From Flagellimonas_B algarum (GTDB lineage Bacteria > Bacteroidota > Bacteroidia > Flavobacteriales > Flavobacteriaceae): 64,000 nt of DNA. Within the stretch, counting starts at the first letter, position 1. Each line of letters opens with the position of its first letter. The translations under genes and the position numbers were made by a program. Positions 53,377 through 62,496 of this stretch are shown here, one piece after another. The notes under the pieces are model-generated. The model saw nothing but the letters and a program-made list of their open reading frames with translations, searched no databases and had not been told where the DNA came from. The stretch covers positions 868,001 through 932,000 of the forward strand of contig NZ_JBEVTG010000002.1 of assembly GCF_040513375.1 (NCBI RefSeq), written 5' to 3'.

Positions 53377-54294
53377 ATGACATCCAGAAAACTGATCGAT
53401 TACGTGATCATCGGGCTCAAAGGCATGGCCATGGGTGCCGCTGACGTGGTTCCCGGGGTATCCGGAGGAACCATCGCTTTCATTTCCGGGATTTATGAGG
53501 AATTGATCACTTCGATCAACAACATCAAACCCAGTTTGTTCAAAACACTGAAAAACGAGGGGTTCAAATCATTTTGGGAAGCTTTGAACGGCAATTTCCT
53601 ACTGGCCCTTTTTTCAGGGATTTTGCTAAGTGTCTTCTCATTGGCCAAATTCCTGAGTTGGTTGTTGGAGAACCAACCCGTGCTTTTATGGTCCTTTTTC
53701 TTCGGATTGGTCTTGGCCAGCGTATTTTTGATTGGAAAACAAATCGGAAAATGGTCGCTGACCAATGTCCTGTTTCTGTTGGGCGGGGCTACCGTCGCTT
53801 ATATCATCACCACCTTACCGGTCAATGAAAATGTCGCCGGACTCCCTTTTTTGTTCCTTTCGGGGGCTTTGGCGGTATGTGCGATGATCCTTCCTGGTAT
53901 TTCCGGGGCGTTCATCTTGGTACTTCTGGGTTCGTACAAGACCATCTTGGACGGCGTCCACGAACGAGACGTGGTCTTGGTGATCACCGTAGTACTCGGC
54001 GCGGTTTTTGGTTTGTTGAGCTTTGCCAGGTTGTTGAAATGGATGTTCAAAAAATTCAAAGACCTCACCTTGGCTTTATTGACCGGGTTTATCATCGGAT
54101 CTTTAGCGAAAATATGGCCGTGGAAGGAGGTTTTGCGTAGCAAAATATTCGATGACAAGGTGATTCCAGTGGAGGAAAAGAACATTTGGCCGACACAGTT
54201 TGATGGCGATCCCCAAATACTATGGGCCTCGGCACTCGCCGTACTAGGATTTTCACTTATTTTTATTCTCGAAAGGGTCGCTTCGAAGAAGTAA
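53377..54294 (+). CDS. DUF368 membrane protein (PopT-like), first of two
   Basis: A 305-residue polytopic membrane protein with the DUF368 signature GMAMGAADVVPGVSGGTIAFISGIYEEL near the N-terminus. The internal repeat ILPGISGAFILVLLGSY lies near residue 170. Several helices fill the rest. DUF368 proteins were proposed to translocate undecaprenyl phosphate across the inner membrane. That role is from related bacteria, not proven here. A second copy follows 15 bases downstream. Confidence 0.88.
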   Translation: MTSRKLIDYVIIGLKGMAMGAADVVPGVSGGTIAFISGIYEELITSINNIKPSLFKTLKNEGFKSFWEALNGNFLLALFSGILLSVFSLAKFLSWLLENQPVLLWSFFFGLVLASVFLIGKQIGKWSLTNVLFLLGGATVAYIITTLPVNENVAGLPFLFLSGALAVCAMILPGISGAFILVLLGSYKTILDGVHERDVVLVITVVLGAVFGLLSFARLLKWMFKKFKDLTLALLTGFIIGSLAKIWPWKEVLRSKIFDDKVIPVEEKNIWPTQFDGDPQILWASALAVLGFSLIFILERVASKK

Positions 54295-54309
54295 CCTAGC
54301 TCGGGAACA

Positions 54310-55347
54310 ATGCATACATCAAGGACTTTTTGGGACAAGGTATATTTGGTCATCAAAGGCCTGTTCATGGGTGCCGCCAACAAGGTGCCTGGGGTCTCCG
54401 GGGGCATTGTTGCCTTTGTCGGTGGCTTTTATGAAGAGTTCATCTACTCCTTGCAAAAACTGAACGGCAAGGCTTTTCGATTGTTGATCAATGGTAGGTT
54501 CAAGAGTTTTTACCGGTATTGCAACGGCCGTTTTCTACTCTTATTGATTTTCGGTATGCTGATCAGTTATTTCAGTATTTCGAGACTACTCGATTTTTTC
54601 TTGGAGAAAAAAGAACTCTACGTTTGGGCCGGTTTTTTCGGAATGATCTTGGGATCGATCTATTACATTGCCAAAGACTTTCGCCCATGGAACAAGAAGA
54701 CGATTACCGCGGGCATCATTGGCCTCATCATCGGAATATCGTTGAGTTTTCTGAGTCCGGCAAAAGAAAACGACAACCTCGTATTTATTTTTTTCTGCGG
54801 TATGATCAGCGTTTCAGGAATGACCCTACCCGGTCTTTCCGGTTCGTTCATCCTGATCTTAGTGGGTAATTATGTGCTTTTGTTGGTCGATTCGGTCAAC
54901 GCCTTATATGATTCGTTTCGGCAATTGACCCAAGGCGATCTCAGTTTTTTCGGGGATCCCGAACGTATGCGAATGTTAAAGATTTTGACGGTCTTTACCC
55001 TGGGGTCTACTGCGGGCCTCGTCACCCTATCCCATGTTTTGGGATATGTCTTAAAGCATTATCGGTCGATTACCACTGCCGTGATCATCGGATTTATTTC
55101 AGGCTCGCTGGGGGTGGTCTGGCCCTGGAAAAAGACGATTTTCAAAATGGACGCATCGGGCAATAGGTTGTCCGATTCGAACGGCGACCTCATCATTGCC
55201 AATTACAGACGGTATTGGCCGGATGTTATGGATATGGAGACTTGGGGTGCCATATTCTTCATTATTTTTGGCATCTTTATCCTATTGAGTCTCGATTGGT
55301 ATGGCAAAAACAAAAGGGCGAAACAAGCACTTCGGTCTGATCGGTAA
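54310..55347 (+). CDS. DUF368 membrane protein (PopT-like), second of two
   Basis: A 345-residue paralogue of the upstream DUF368 protein. It has the matching GLFMGAANKVPGVSGGIVAFVGGFYEEF signature and TLPGLSGSFILILVGNY internal repeat. The C-terminus is longer, and the last 47 bases overlap the start of aroE in another frame. The tandem pair may divide substrate recycling or work as a heteromer; this is inference. Confidence 0.87.
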   Translation: MHTSRTFWDKVYLVIKGLFMGAANKVPGVSGGIVAFVGGFYEEFIYSLQKLNGKAFRLLINGRFKSFYRYCNGRFLLLLIFGMLISYFSISRLLDFFLEKKELYVWAGFFGMILGSIYYIAKDFRPWNKKTITAGIIGLIIGISLSFLSPAKENDNLVFIFFCGMISVSGMTLPGLSGSFILILVGNYVLLLVDSVNALYDSFRQLTQGDLSFFGDPERMRMLKILTVFTLGSTAGLVTLSHVLGYVLKHYRSITTAVIIGFISGSLGVVWPWKKTIFKMDASGNRLSDSNGDLIIANYRRYWPDVMDMETWGAIFFIIFGIFILLSLDWYGKNKRAKQALRSDR

Positions 55348-56050
55348 GAATATCGGATATTCTTTTTCGCGGAATTATTTCTCAGAAAAATTCGAACGGG
55401 AAGGACTTAGCGGGTTCCGCTATGAAAACTTCGATTTGCCAGACCTTTCCGAAGTCAATGCGTTGCTCCAGCGACCTGACCTCGGTGGTCTGAACGTAAC
55501 CATACCCTATAAACAAGAAATCATCCCCTATTTGGATGCTGTTGACGAAACCGCAGCTTCCATAGGTGCCGTGAACACCATTCGCTTAGTCGAGGGCAAG
55601 ACCATGGGGTTCAATACCGATTGCATCGGGTTCCGGCGCTCTTTAGAACCCTTATTGGTAGCCGGGGATCGACGAGCGTTGATTTTGGGTACCGGAGGAG
55701 CCAGTAAGGCCATAGCTTTTGTGTTGGAGGAACTGGGCATAGGGACGCGTTTTGTTTCAAGAAGTCCCGTCGCGGGTCAATTGTCCTATGAAGACCTGGA
55801 TACCCAAACTATGGAATCCCATCAACTGATCATCAATTGCACCCCCTTGGGCACCTACCCCGATATCGAAGCAAAACCCAAGCTACCGTATCAAGCATTA
55901 TCCAAAATGCATTTGTTGTACGACTTGATCTACAATCCGGAACGTACCGCATTTTTGCAGCATGGACAAGGCTATGGGGCCCGAATCAAAAACGGCCTTG
56001 AAATGTTGGAACTCCAAGCCGAAGCGGCATGGGAAATCTGGAATCGGTAA
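55301..56050 (+). CDS. aroE: Shikimate dehydrogenase
   Basis: NADPH-dependent enzyme of the aromatic amino acid (shikimate) pathway. The 249-residue protein has FGLIGKNIGYSFSRNYFSEKF (substrate-binding start), LNVTIPYKQEII with the catalytic lysine, GAVNTIRL and the NADPH loop LGTGGASKAIAF. It begins inside the last 47 bases of the DUF368 gene. A long overlap of this kind implies translational coupling or an alternative later start, though the initial FGLIGK segment favours a start near here. Confidence 0.93.
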   Translation: MAKTKGRNKHFGLIGKNIGYSFSRNYFSEKFEREGLSGFRYENFDLPDLSEVNALLQRPDLGGLNVTIPYKQEIIPYLDAVDETAASIGAVNTIRLVEGKTMGFNTDCIGFRRSLEPLLVAGDRRALILGTGGASKAIAFVLEELGIGTRFVSRSPVAGQLSYEDLDTQTMESHQLIINCTPLGTYPDIEAKPKLPYQALSKMHLLYDLIYNPERTAFLQHGQGYGARIKNGLEMLELQAEAAWEIWNR

Positions 56051-56101
56051 AGCCATTCCCCATTTAGTCACGATTGCCCCTCCTACTAAAGAAACAAGCC
56101 G

Positions 56102-56109
56102 TATTTTTG
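56102..56109 (+). promoter_or_regulatory. -7 element of the DUF349 gene
   Basis: TATTTTTG, exact TAnnTTTG, 64 bases before the ATG at 56174 in a 123-base intergenic gap. A TTG lies 25 bases upstream, longer than ideal. Confidence 0.4.
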
Positions 56110-56173
56110 TCATTGGCCGCTAGAGTTAGTAACTTACGATAGCAAGCCCTCAATCAAAAACAAATATCCGTTC

Positions 56174-58213
56174 GTGATGGACGAAAAAGAACACAAACTG
56201 CAGGAGACTGCGGAAGATCAAAAAGACGGTATCGAAACCACTCCCAAAGCGGAGGTGACGCTTGAAGCTCCGGAGAGCGAAGCATCCGGATCGGAAGTAG
56301 ACTCCACCGAACCTGAAGCTGCCGTGGAAAAACCCGAAGGGCAAGCCGAAACTTCCGAAGCGGAAGTCATTGCTGAAATCGAGCAGGAAAATGCGGAGGA
56401 TGCCGAGGATTCCGAAAACGAAAAGCGCCATCACATCCCCATTCTCGATTACCATTCCATGTCCATGGAAAACCTGGTCGGTGAACTGCAGCGCTTGGTA
56501 AAAAATGAGAAGGTACAGGCCATCACCAAGCATGTAGGTAGTATCAAACATGAGTTCGATTTAAAGTTCCAAGAGTTCATCGAGCACAAAAAAGAAGAGT
56601 ATGTGGCCAACGGAGGGAATGAAATCGACTTTCGCTACAATTCGGTCACCAAAAGACAATTCAACGAGGTTTTCAAAGAGTATCGTGAAAAAAGGAACCA
56701 TTATCATAAAAACCTTGAAAAGGAACTAAAGGACAACCTTCAAAAACGCTTGGAACTCATTGAAGAATTGAAAGGCCTGGTCAACGTCGAAGAAGACATC
56801 AATACCACCTACAAGAACTTCAAGGAAATCCAAGAACGTTGGCGCAATGCAGGTGCGGTACCAAGAAACAACTACAACGATGTTTGGCGCACCTACCATC
56901 ATCATATAGAGATATTCTACGATTTCCTGCATCTGAATCGCGAACTTCGGGATCTAGACTTCAAACACAACCTTGAAGAAAAGGTCAAGCTTGTTGAAAA
57001 AGCGGAAGCACTACAGCAGGAAACCGATCTGGGAAAAGCATTTCGGGAATTGCAGATCTTGCACAAGGTCTGGAAGGAAGATATCGGACCCGTAGCTAAA
57101 GCAGACCGTGAACCCATTTGGGAACGATTTAGCAATGCCACTAAGGCAATGCATGCCCGTCGGCAAGAACACTTTGCACAGTTAGAGGCCGACTACACCA
57201 AAAACCTGGAAAAGAAAGAAGAAATCATCGGTCAAATCCATTCGGTGGCCGAAGCGATCGCTGACAACCATAGGGGGCTGCAACAACAAATCAAGGAAAT
57301 CGAAGCCCTAAGGGAATCCTTCTTCAAAGCGGGTCGGGTACCCCAAAAAGTCAATGAGGAAACCTGGTCGGCCTTCAAAGAATCGGTTCGGCGTTTCAAC
57401 CGGGGCAAAAACGACTTTTACAAGAAACTCAAGAAGGAACAGCTCGATAATCTCGAAAAGAAAAGAGGGTTACTGGCCAAGGCCTTATCATTGAAGGATA
57501 GCGAAGACCATGACACCGCTACACCTGAAATGAAAAGGATACAAAGTGAGTGGAAAAAAATAGGTCACGTACCCCGTAAGTACTCCGATAAGATCTGGAA
57601 AGAGTTCAAAGAAGCCTGCAATCATTACTTTGATAAATTGCACGCTGAACGAAACGCCAGCCAGAAGGTGGAGTTAGCGAACTTAAAACTCAAAAACGAT
57701 TGCCTCGATCGTCTTCGCGACTTTCAACTATCAGGTAAGAAGGATGCCGATTTAAAGGCCATAAAAGGGTTTATCGAAGAATGGAAAGGACTGGGGCGTA
57801 TTCCTTACGGAAAACGGCATATCAATGGTAAGTTCAATAAGATCATTGATGCGTTGTTCAAAAAACTGGGTGTCAACCAACAAGAATCGGAGCTGCTCCG
57901 ATATGGGGATAAGATCAAACAATTGGCCAATTCCGATGATGAGCGGGCCATCCGAAACGAACGCACGTTCATTCGTCGCAAAATCGAGGAGAGCAATACC
58001 GAAATCCGCCAGTTGGAAAACAACCTTCAATTCTTTTCGAATGCTTCCGAAGACAATCCATTGGTCAAAGAAGTGGTGCAGAACATCAAACGCCATAGAG
58101 ATGCCCTAGATACCTGGAAAGCGAAACTCAAGAACCTGAATATCCTAGAAAACAAACGCGCCAAAGGCGAGACCACTGACGACGAAACCCCAGCCGGTGA
58201 AGAAGAGGAATAA
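56174..58213 (+). CDS. DUF349 coiled-coil protein
   Basis: A 679-residue highly charged, helical cytoplasmic protein. Residues about 1-90 are acidic, low-complexity (Glu/Ala/Ser/Pro). Repeated DUF349 units follow, each carrying patterns such as FKEIQERWRNAGAVPRNNYNDVW, EIQRWKKIGHVPRKYSDKIW-like and IEEWKGLGRIPYGKRH. DUF349 proteins are long helical rods of unknown function in Bacteroidota. It ends 39 bases from the convergent rny gene. Confidence 0.86.
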   Translation: MMDEKEHKLQETAEDQKDGIETTPKAEVTLEAPESEASGSEVDSTEPEAAVEKPEGQAETSEAEVIAEIEQENAEDAEDSENEKRHHIPILDYHSMSMENLVGELQRLVKNEKVQAITKHVGSIKHEFDLKFQEFIEHKKEEYVANGGNEIDFRYNSVTKRQFNEVFKEYREKRNHYHKNLEKELKDNLQKRLELIEELKGLVNVEEDINTTYKNFKEIQERWRNAGAVPRNNYNDVWRTYHHHIEIFYDFLHLNRELRDLDFKHNLEEKVKLVEKAEALQQETDLGKAFRELQILHKVWKEDIGPVAKADREPIWERFSNATKAMHARRQEHFAQLEADYTKNLEKKEEIIGQIHSVAEAIADNHRGLQQQIKEIEALRESFFKAGRVPQKVNEETWSAFKESVRRFNRGKNDFYKKLKKEQLDNLEKKRGLLAKALSLKDSEDHDTATPEMKRIQSEWKKIGHVPRKYSDKIWKEFKEACNHYFDKLHAERNASQKVELANLKLKNDCLDRLRDFQLSGKKDADLKAIKGFIEEWKGLGRIPYGKRHINGKFNKIIDALFKKLGVNQQESELLRYGDKIKQLANSDDERAIRNERTFIRRKIEESNTEIRQLENNLQFFSNASEDNPLVKEVVQNIKRHRDALDTWKAKLKNLNILENKRAKGETTDDETPAGEEEE

Positions 58214-58252
58214 GCCAAGCTCTTATTCGAACCGTTCGTGACCTAAACCTTA

Positions 58253-59824
58253 TTATTTCGCCACATTCACCGATCGGGTCTCCCGAATGACGGTTACCTT
58301 GACCTGACCCGGATAGGTCATATCGGTCTGGATTTTCTGTGAAATTTCAAAAGACAGTTCGGCCGCTTTATCATCACTGACCTTTTCGCTTTCTACTATG
58401 ACCCGTAGTTCGCGTCCTGCCTGGATGGCATAGGCTTTTTGCACCCCATTGAAACCAAAGGCGATATCCTCCAAGTCTTTCAAACGCTGGATGTACGAAT
58501 CAAGGACTTGTCGTCGGGCACCCGGCCGCGCGCCACTTATGGCATCACATACCTGAACGATAGGCGAGATCAGGTTGCTCATTTCGATTTCATCGTGGTG
58601 GGCGCCAATGGCGTTGCACACCTCTTTCTTTTCCCCATATTTTTGGGCCCATTGCATACCAAGAATGGCGTGTGGGGTCTCCACCTCCACTTCATTGTTC
58701 GGCACCTTGCCGATATCATGTAGCAATCCCGCACGTTTGGCCAGCTTGGGATTCAATCCCAATTCCGCAGCCATTACACCACAGAGTTTGGCGACTTCAC
58801 GTGAATGCTGCAACAGGTTTTGCCCATAGGAGGAACGGTATTTCATGCGGCCCACGGCCTTGATCAGCTCTGGGTGTAATCCATGGATACCTAAATCGAT
58901 AACGGTGCGTTTTCCGATTTCAACGATTTCCTCGTTGATCTGTTTTTCGGTCTTCTTTACGATTTCCTCGATGCGTGCTGGGTGAATGCGTCCATCGGTG
59001 ACCAAACGGTGCAGTGAAAGACGTGCCACCTCTCGACGCACTGAATCGAAACATGAAAGGATGATCGCCTCCGGCGTATCGTCAACAATGATCTCGACCC
59101 CTGTTGCGGCCTCTATGGCCCGAATGTTCCTTCCTTCGCGCCCAATGATCCGTCCTTTGACATCGTCAGATTCCAAGTTAAAAACCGACACGCAGTTCTC
59201 AACGGCTTCTTCGGTTCCGATTCGTTGTATCGTATTAATGACGATTTTCTTGGCTTCTTGTTGCGCGGTCAATTTCGCTTCCTCCAGGGTATTTTGCAGA
59301 TAGGCCATCGCATCGGTCTTTGCGGTTTCCTTTAAAGACTCCAGCAGTTGGCTCTTCGCATCTTCTGCCGAAAGTCCGGAAATCACCTCCAATTGCTGCA
59401 CTTGGCTTTTGTGTAGTTTTTCGACCTCTGATTGTTTCTTACTAAGGATTTCGCTCTTATGTTCTACCTCTTTGATTTGGTTCTCAAGACGTTCGTTCAA
59501 CCGCTTGTTCTTCGATAACTCACCACTGATCTGCGATTCCTTGTCGCGGGTCCGTTTCTCGGCCTCCGCGATTTTCTTGTCTTTGTTGATAATGACTTTT
59601 TCGTGTTCGGCCTTGAGTTCAAGGAACTTTTCCTTGGCTTGGAAAATTTTATCTTTTTTGATGATCTCGCCTTCTTTCTTCGCTTCTTTAATGATCCCCG
59701 AAGCTTCACGTTTGGCGTTTGAAAGCGTTTTGGTCGCCTTGCCCTTTTCGAGCAGTTTCGCGATGACGAAACCTATGAGAAGGCCTGCGACACCGGCTAT
59801 GATGAGTATAACTGTGTTATCCAT
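58253..59824 (-). CDS. rny: Ribonuclease Y
   Basis: Membrane-anchored endoribonuclease of RNA decay. The 523-residue protein has one N-terminal helix (ILIIAGVAGLLIGFVIAKLL), a long coiled coil (about residues 25-190), a KH domain (GRIIGREGRNIRAIEAATGV) and an HD domain (LLHDIGKVPNNEVEVETPH). The frame stays open another 40 codons upstream to 59944, but that stretch lies within the 6S-like RNA, and the ATG at 59824 gives a proper anchor. The last residues end 39 bases from DUF349. Confidence 0.95.
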   Translation of the reverse strand: MDNTVILIIAGVAGLLIGFVIAKLLEKGKATKTLSNAKREASGIIKEAKKEGEIIKKDKIFQAKEKFLELKAEHEKVIINKDKKIAEAEKRTRDKESQISGELSKNKRLNERLENQIKEVEHKSEILSKKQSEVEKLHKSQVQQLEVISGLSAEDAKSQLLESLKETAKTDAMAYLQNTLEEAKLTAQQEAKKIVINTIQRIGTEEAVENCVSVFNLESDDVKGRIIGREGRNIRAIEAATGVEIIVDDTPEAIILSCFDSVRREVARLSLHRLVTDGRIHPARIEEIVKKTEKQINEEIVEIGKRTVIDLGIHGLHPELIKAVGRMKYRSSYGQNLLQHSREVAKLCGVMAAELGLNPKLAKRAGLLHDIGKVPNNEVEVETPHAILGMQWAQKYGEKKEVCNAIGAHHDEIEMSNLISPIVQVCDAISGARPGARRQVLDSYIQRLKDLEDIAFGFNGVQKAYAIQAGRELRVIVESEKVSDDKAAELSFEISQKIQTDMTYPGQVKVTVIRETRSVNVAK

Positions 59825-59841
59825 TCTGCAATGTTTGGTTA

Positions 59842-60015
59842 TAAAAAAAGCCCACATCGGTGAAGTCCTGTACAAACTCCTAATAACAGGTTTAGGGCTA
59901 ACAAGCTGCTCAAAAATCCCTATACGAGTAGGGCCCGCTTTCACAACTTCAACTCACCCTTTTTAAATCTAATAGTGTTGAGTTTGCCAAAAATTAATTA
60001 CCAATGTGGGCAGTA
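59842..60015 (-). ncRNA. ssrS: 6S RNA-like structured transcript (ssrS candidate) between zapA and rny
   Basis: On the reverse strand the region is closed by an 11-bp stem: GCCCACATTGG (60011-60001) pairs with CCGATGTGGGC (59860-59850), with one G-U. Seven U residues follow (terminator). Inside, CAAACTC near 59986-59980 pairs with GAGTTTG near 59879-59873, and CCCTA-N6-TAGGG can form an apical hairpin. This long, interrupted rod of about 165-175 bases is the 6S RNA shape. Location between zapA and rny parallels the zapA-ssrS link of gammaproteobacteria. The exact 5' end is uncertain. Confidence 0.7.
59843..59860 (-). terminator. Terminator of the 6S-like RNA
   Basis: The 3' strand of the closing stem (CCGATGTGGGC, reverse strand) is directly followed by seven T residues. 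The rny ATG begins about 18 bases after the T-run, so the same element separates the RNA from the rny message. Confidence 0.6.
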
Positions 60016-60034
60016 ACAATGTTTTTTAAAGAAC

Positions 60035-60331
60035 TTATTCTGATCCAAGTTTGCCGTCGACCAGCTCTTGCAACGCTTTCAATCGTTCTAGGGATGTCTT
60101 CAGATCTTCCGATTCGTTGATCCCTCCTTGCTCAATTTTCGAAGCGAACTGTAAGGCGCACATCGCCAATACATCCTGCTTGTCCCTCACGGCATAGTTC
60201 TGTTCGAATTTCTTCGCCAGGTTCTCAATGTTCTTTGCCGCTTTCCTCAACCCTTCCTCTTGCCGTGGATCAATGGTCAGGGGGTAAACCCTGTCGGCAA
60301 TGGAAAGCTTGATTTTGAGCTTTTCCTCCAT
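60035..60331 (-). CDS. zapA: Cell division protein ZapA
   Basis: A 98-residue FtsZ-bundling protein. It has the ZapA head (KLKIKLSIADRVYPLTIDPRQEEGLRKAAKNIE) and a C-terminal coiled-coil tail (SEDLKTSLERLKALQELVD). It stimulates Z-ring cohesion at mid-cell. The preceding coiled-coil gene is 15 bases upstream, and the 6S-like RNA lies just downstream. Confidence 0.93.
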   Translation of the reverse strand: MEEKLKIKLSIADRVYPLTIDPRQEEGLRKAAKNIENLAKKFEQNYAVRDKQDVLAMCALQFASKIEQGGINESEDLKTSLERLKALQELVDGKLGSE

Positions 60332-60346
60332 AAGTGTTGTTCGGCA

Positions 60347-60637
60347 CTATTCGGCCAATTGGGCTATACACAGGTCCAATTCGCGTATCAGTGCATTTAT
60401 TTTGAGCTTTGCCTCAGTTTTATTCGTATTACTGCCGAGCATTGAATTCGCCAATCTCAGGGAGTTGTATTTTTCTTCCCAATCGACCATGGCGCTCTTG
60501 GTAGTTTCCTGTTTTTCTTGGATAGATCGAAGTTCTTCCTTCAACTTGGCATTTGCTTGATTGAGCAATTCCAGTTTATGCAGAAGCTTGCTAATCTTGT
60601 TTTCCAAAGAGTCAACGATTTCAACAAGTTCGCCCAT
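60347..60637 (-). CDS. Small coiled-coil protein next to zapA (ZapB-like)
   Basis: A 96-residue, almost entirely helical protein with long heptad stretches: LENKISKLLHKLELLNQANAKLKEELRSIQ and a second run towards the C-terminus. It has no signal or membrane segment. Size, coiled-coil composition and coupling with zapA resemble ZapB, the ZapA partner at the Z-ring, but no clear sequence signature allows that name. A promoter (TTG-N20-TAACTTTG) precedes it. The ATG at 60637 is preferred to an upstream TTG. Confidence 0.72.
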   Translation of the reverse strand: MGELVEIVDSLENKISKLLHKLELLNQANAKLKEELRSIQEKQETTKSAMVDWEEKYNSLRLANSMLGSNTNKTEAKLKINALIRELDLCIAQLAE

Positions 60638-60661
60638 ATGCAAATTGCAATGCGTGTCTCA

Positions 60662-60692
60662 CAAAGTTAACCATCCTTAGGTAACCATCCAA
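60662..60692 (-). promoter_or_regulatory. Promoter of the coiled-coil/zapA unit, TTG-N20-TAACTTTG
   Basis: Reverse strand: TTG (60690-60692), 20-base spacer, TAACTTTG (60662-60669), exact -7 match. It lies about 25 bases before the ATG at 60637 and is one of the best promoters in the window. Confidence 0.7.
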
Positions 60693-60800
60693 TAATTTTA
60701 TCATTTAATCGAAAGCGGGCAAGCTGTTCGAAAGCCTCCTCCAACTTGGGGGTCTATGTCGCCCGTATTGGTTACTTTCGTAGGGAAAACGATTGTGTAA

Positions 60801-62492
60801 ATGCGCCTATTCCCTTTTGTGACCGTGCTCTTTTTGGCAATGAACCTCTTCGGTCAAGAAAAGTATCCACAGGATCAATTCCGTTCCCCTTTAGATATTC
60901 CCCTGATCTTATCCGGCACCTTTGGTGAACTGCGATCGAACCACTTCCATTCCGGTATCGACATCAAGACCCAACGACGACAGGGACTGCCTGTCTATGC
61001 AATCGCCAACGGCACCGTCACACGTATCAAAGTGTCTTTATGGGGCTATGGCAAAGCACTCTATGTGGCCCATCCCAATGGCTTTACTTCAGTCTATGCC
61101 CATTTGAAAAAATTCAGTCCCGAAATCGAGGCTTACATCAAGAAAGAACAATACCGTAAAAAATCATATGAAATAGAGCTTTTTCCCGAGTACGGTGCCC
61201 TAGCGGTCAACAAAGACGAAGTGGTCGCCTATACGGGCAACACCGGGGGCTCCTTCGGGCCACATTTGCATTTCGAGATCCGTAACAGCGTCACGGAAAT
61301 GCCGACCAATCCGCTGCTCTACGGGTATGAGGTACGGGATGCGACCGACCCCTCTTTGGTCGGGCTTTACGGCTACCCCCTGTCGGCAGATGCGCATGTC
61401 AACCAAAGTGCTTCGAAAATACAATTGAATTTTACCAAACAGGCCGATGGGTCCTTCTTGGCCGATCCGGTAACCGCTTCGGGCACAATCGGTTTCGGGT
61501 TCAATGCCTTTGATCGGCAAGACATGGCAGCGAACAAGAACGGGGTGTATTCGGTGACACAAAAGGTCAACGGAAAGGTGGTATCGGCTTATGATTTCGA
61601 AACCTTCTCCTTTGGTGAGACCCGGTACATCAATACCCTGATCGACTATGCGCATTACGGGAAATTCAGACAACGCATCCAAAAGTGCTTTAAAGAAGAT
61701 GCGAACAAATTGGGGATTTACAAATCGTTGTACCTCGACGGTAAAATCAAGGTTCTGGAAGGATACGACTACCAGGTTGAATTGGATATTGCCGACATCG
61801 AAGGCAATAAGGTGAAGGTCAACATTCCCGTTCACGGCAAAAGCGAACCGATCAAAGTGCCTTCGAAATCCAAAAAGACCGCATACTTCTTGGAAGCGAC
61901 AAAACCGAACAGTTTCGATTTGGAAGCGGCCAAGGTCTACTTTCCGATCAGCACCTTTTACCAAGATTTCCATATCGACCTGGAAAAGGGTACGGACACC
62001 ATCAAGATCCATGATAAAACGGTGGCCGCGCATCGGAATTTTACGATCCAATTCGATGCCTCGCATTTGGATGCATCCGAGAAAAGCAAAAGCTTTATCG
62101 CCCATCTTGACGAAAAAGGCAACCCATCCTATGCGAAAACATACCGCCGCGACAACGCCCTATTGACCCGGACCCGGACCTTGGGTCGGTATACCATCGC
62201 CCAAGACACCATAGCACCGAAAATCCAACCCAAAAACTTCAAGGATCGGCAGTGGCTGAACAACTATAGCTATCTTAGTTTGCGGATCAGCGATGACCTA
62301 AGTGGTATCGACACCTATGAAGCCACCCTCAACGGTGAATGGATTTTAATGGAATACGAGCCCAAAACAAAGACCATCACCTACAATTTCGATGATAAAA
62401 TCGCCGACCAGACCCAATGTCTGTTGCAAATCACCGTTACCGATAATGTAGGCAATAGTAGTTCACTTGAACAGGTATTTTTCAGAAAATAG
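60801..62492 (+). CDS. Exported M23-family (LytM-like) metallopeptidase
   Basis: A 563-residue exported protein. A signal peptide ends near MNLFGQ, and the peptidase domain (about residues 35-190) follows with NHFHSGIDIKT and HLHFEIRN, the zinc-ligand motifs of M23 peptidases, here apparently intact. A long C-terminal beta-rich region (about 190-560) is of unknown role. Such enzymes cleave peptide crosslinks of the cell wall or regulate amidases. It sits divergently from the zapA unit. It ends 4 bases before the TTG of the TonB-dependent receptor. Confidence 0.9.
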   Translation: MRLFPFVTVLFLAMNLFGQEKYPQDQFRSPLDIPLILSGTFGELRSNHFHSGIDIKTQRRQGLPVYAIANGTVTRIKVSLWGYGKALYVAHPNGFTSVYAHLKKFSPEIEAYIKKEQYRKKSYEIELFPEYGALAVNKDEVVAYTGNTGGSFGPHLHFEIRNSVTEMPTNPLLYGYEVRDATDPSLVGLYGYPLSADAHVNQSASKIQLNFTKQADGSFLADPVTASGTIGFGFNAFDRQDMAANKNGVYSVTQKVNGKVVSAYDFETFSFGETRYINTLIDYAHYGKFRQRIQKCFKEDANKLGIYKSLYLDGKIKVLEGYDYQVELDIADIEGNKVKVNIPVHGKSEPIKVPSKSKKTAYFLEATKPNSFDLEAAKVYFPISTFYQDFHIDLEKGTDTIKIHDKTVAAHRNFTIQFDASHLDASEKSKSFIAHLDEKGNPSYAKTYRRDNALLTRTRTLGRYTIAQDTIAPKIQPKNFKDRQWLNNYSYLSLRISDDLSGIDTYEATLNGEWILMEYEPKTKTITYNFDDKIADQTQCLLQITVTDNVGNSSSLEQVFFRK

Positions 62493-62496
62493 CATT

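Noticed and set aside
58794..58805. TTCACGTGAA, resembling the core of a parS site, within rny
   Set aside because: Only the ten-base core fits, and the flanking bases do not match the consensus. It encodes the HSREVAKL segment of RNase Y, so coding constraint explains it.
59825..59944. Upstream extension of rny
   Set aside because: The 40 extra codons lie in the 6S-like RNA and its terminator, and the transmembrane anchor begins at the ATG at 59824.
61200..62105. Long reverse-strand open frame opposite the M23 peptidase gene
   Set aside because: It lies wholly inside the coding region of a recognised enzyme and shows no family motif or start signal.
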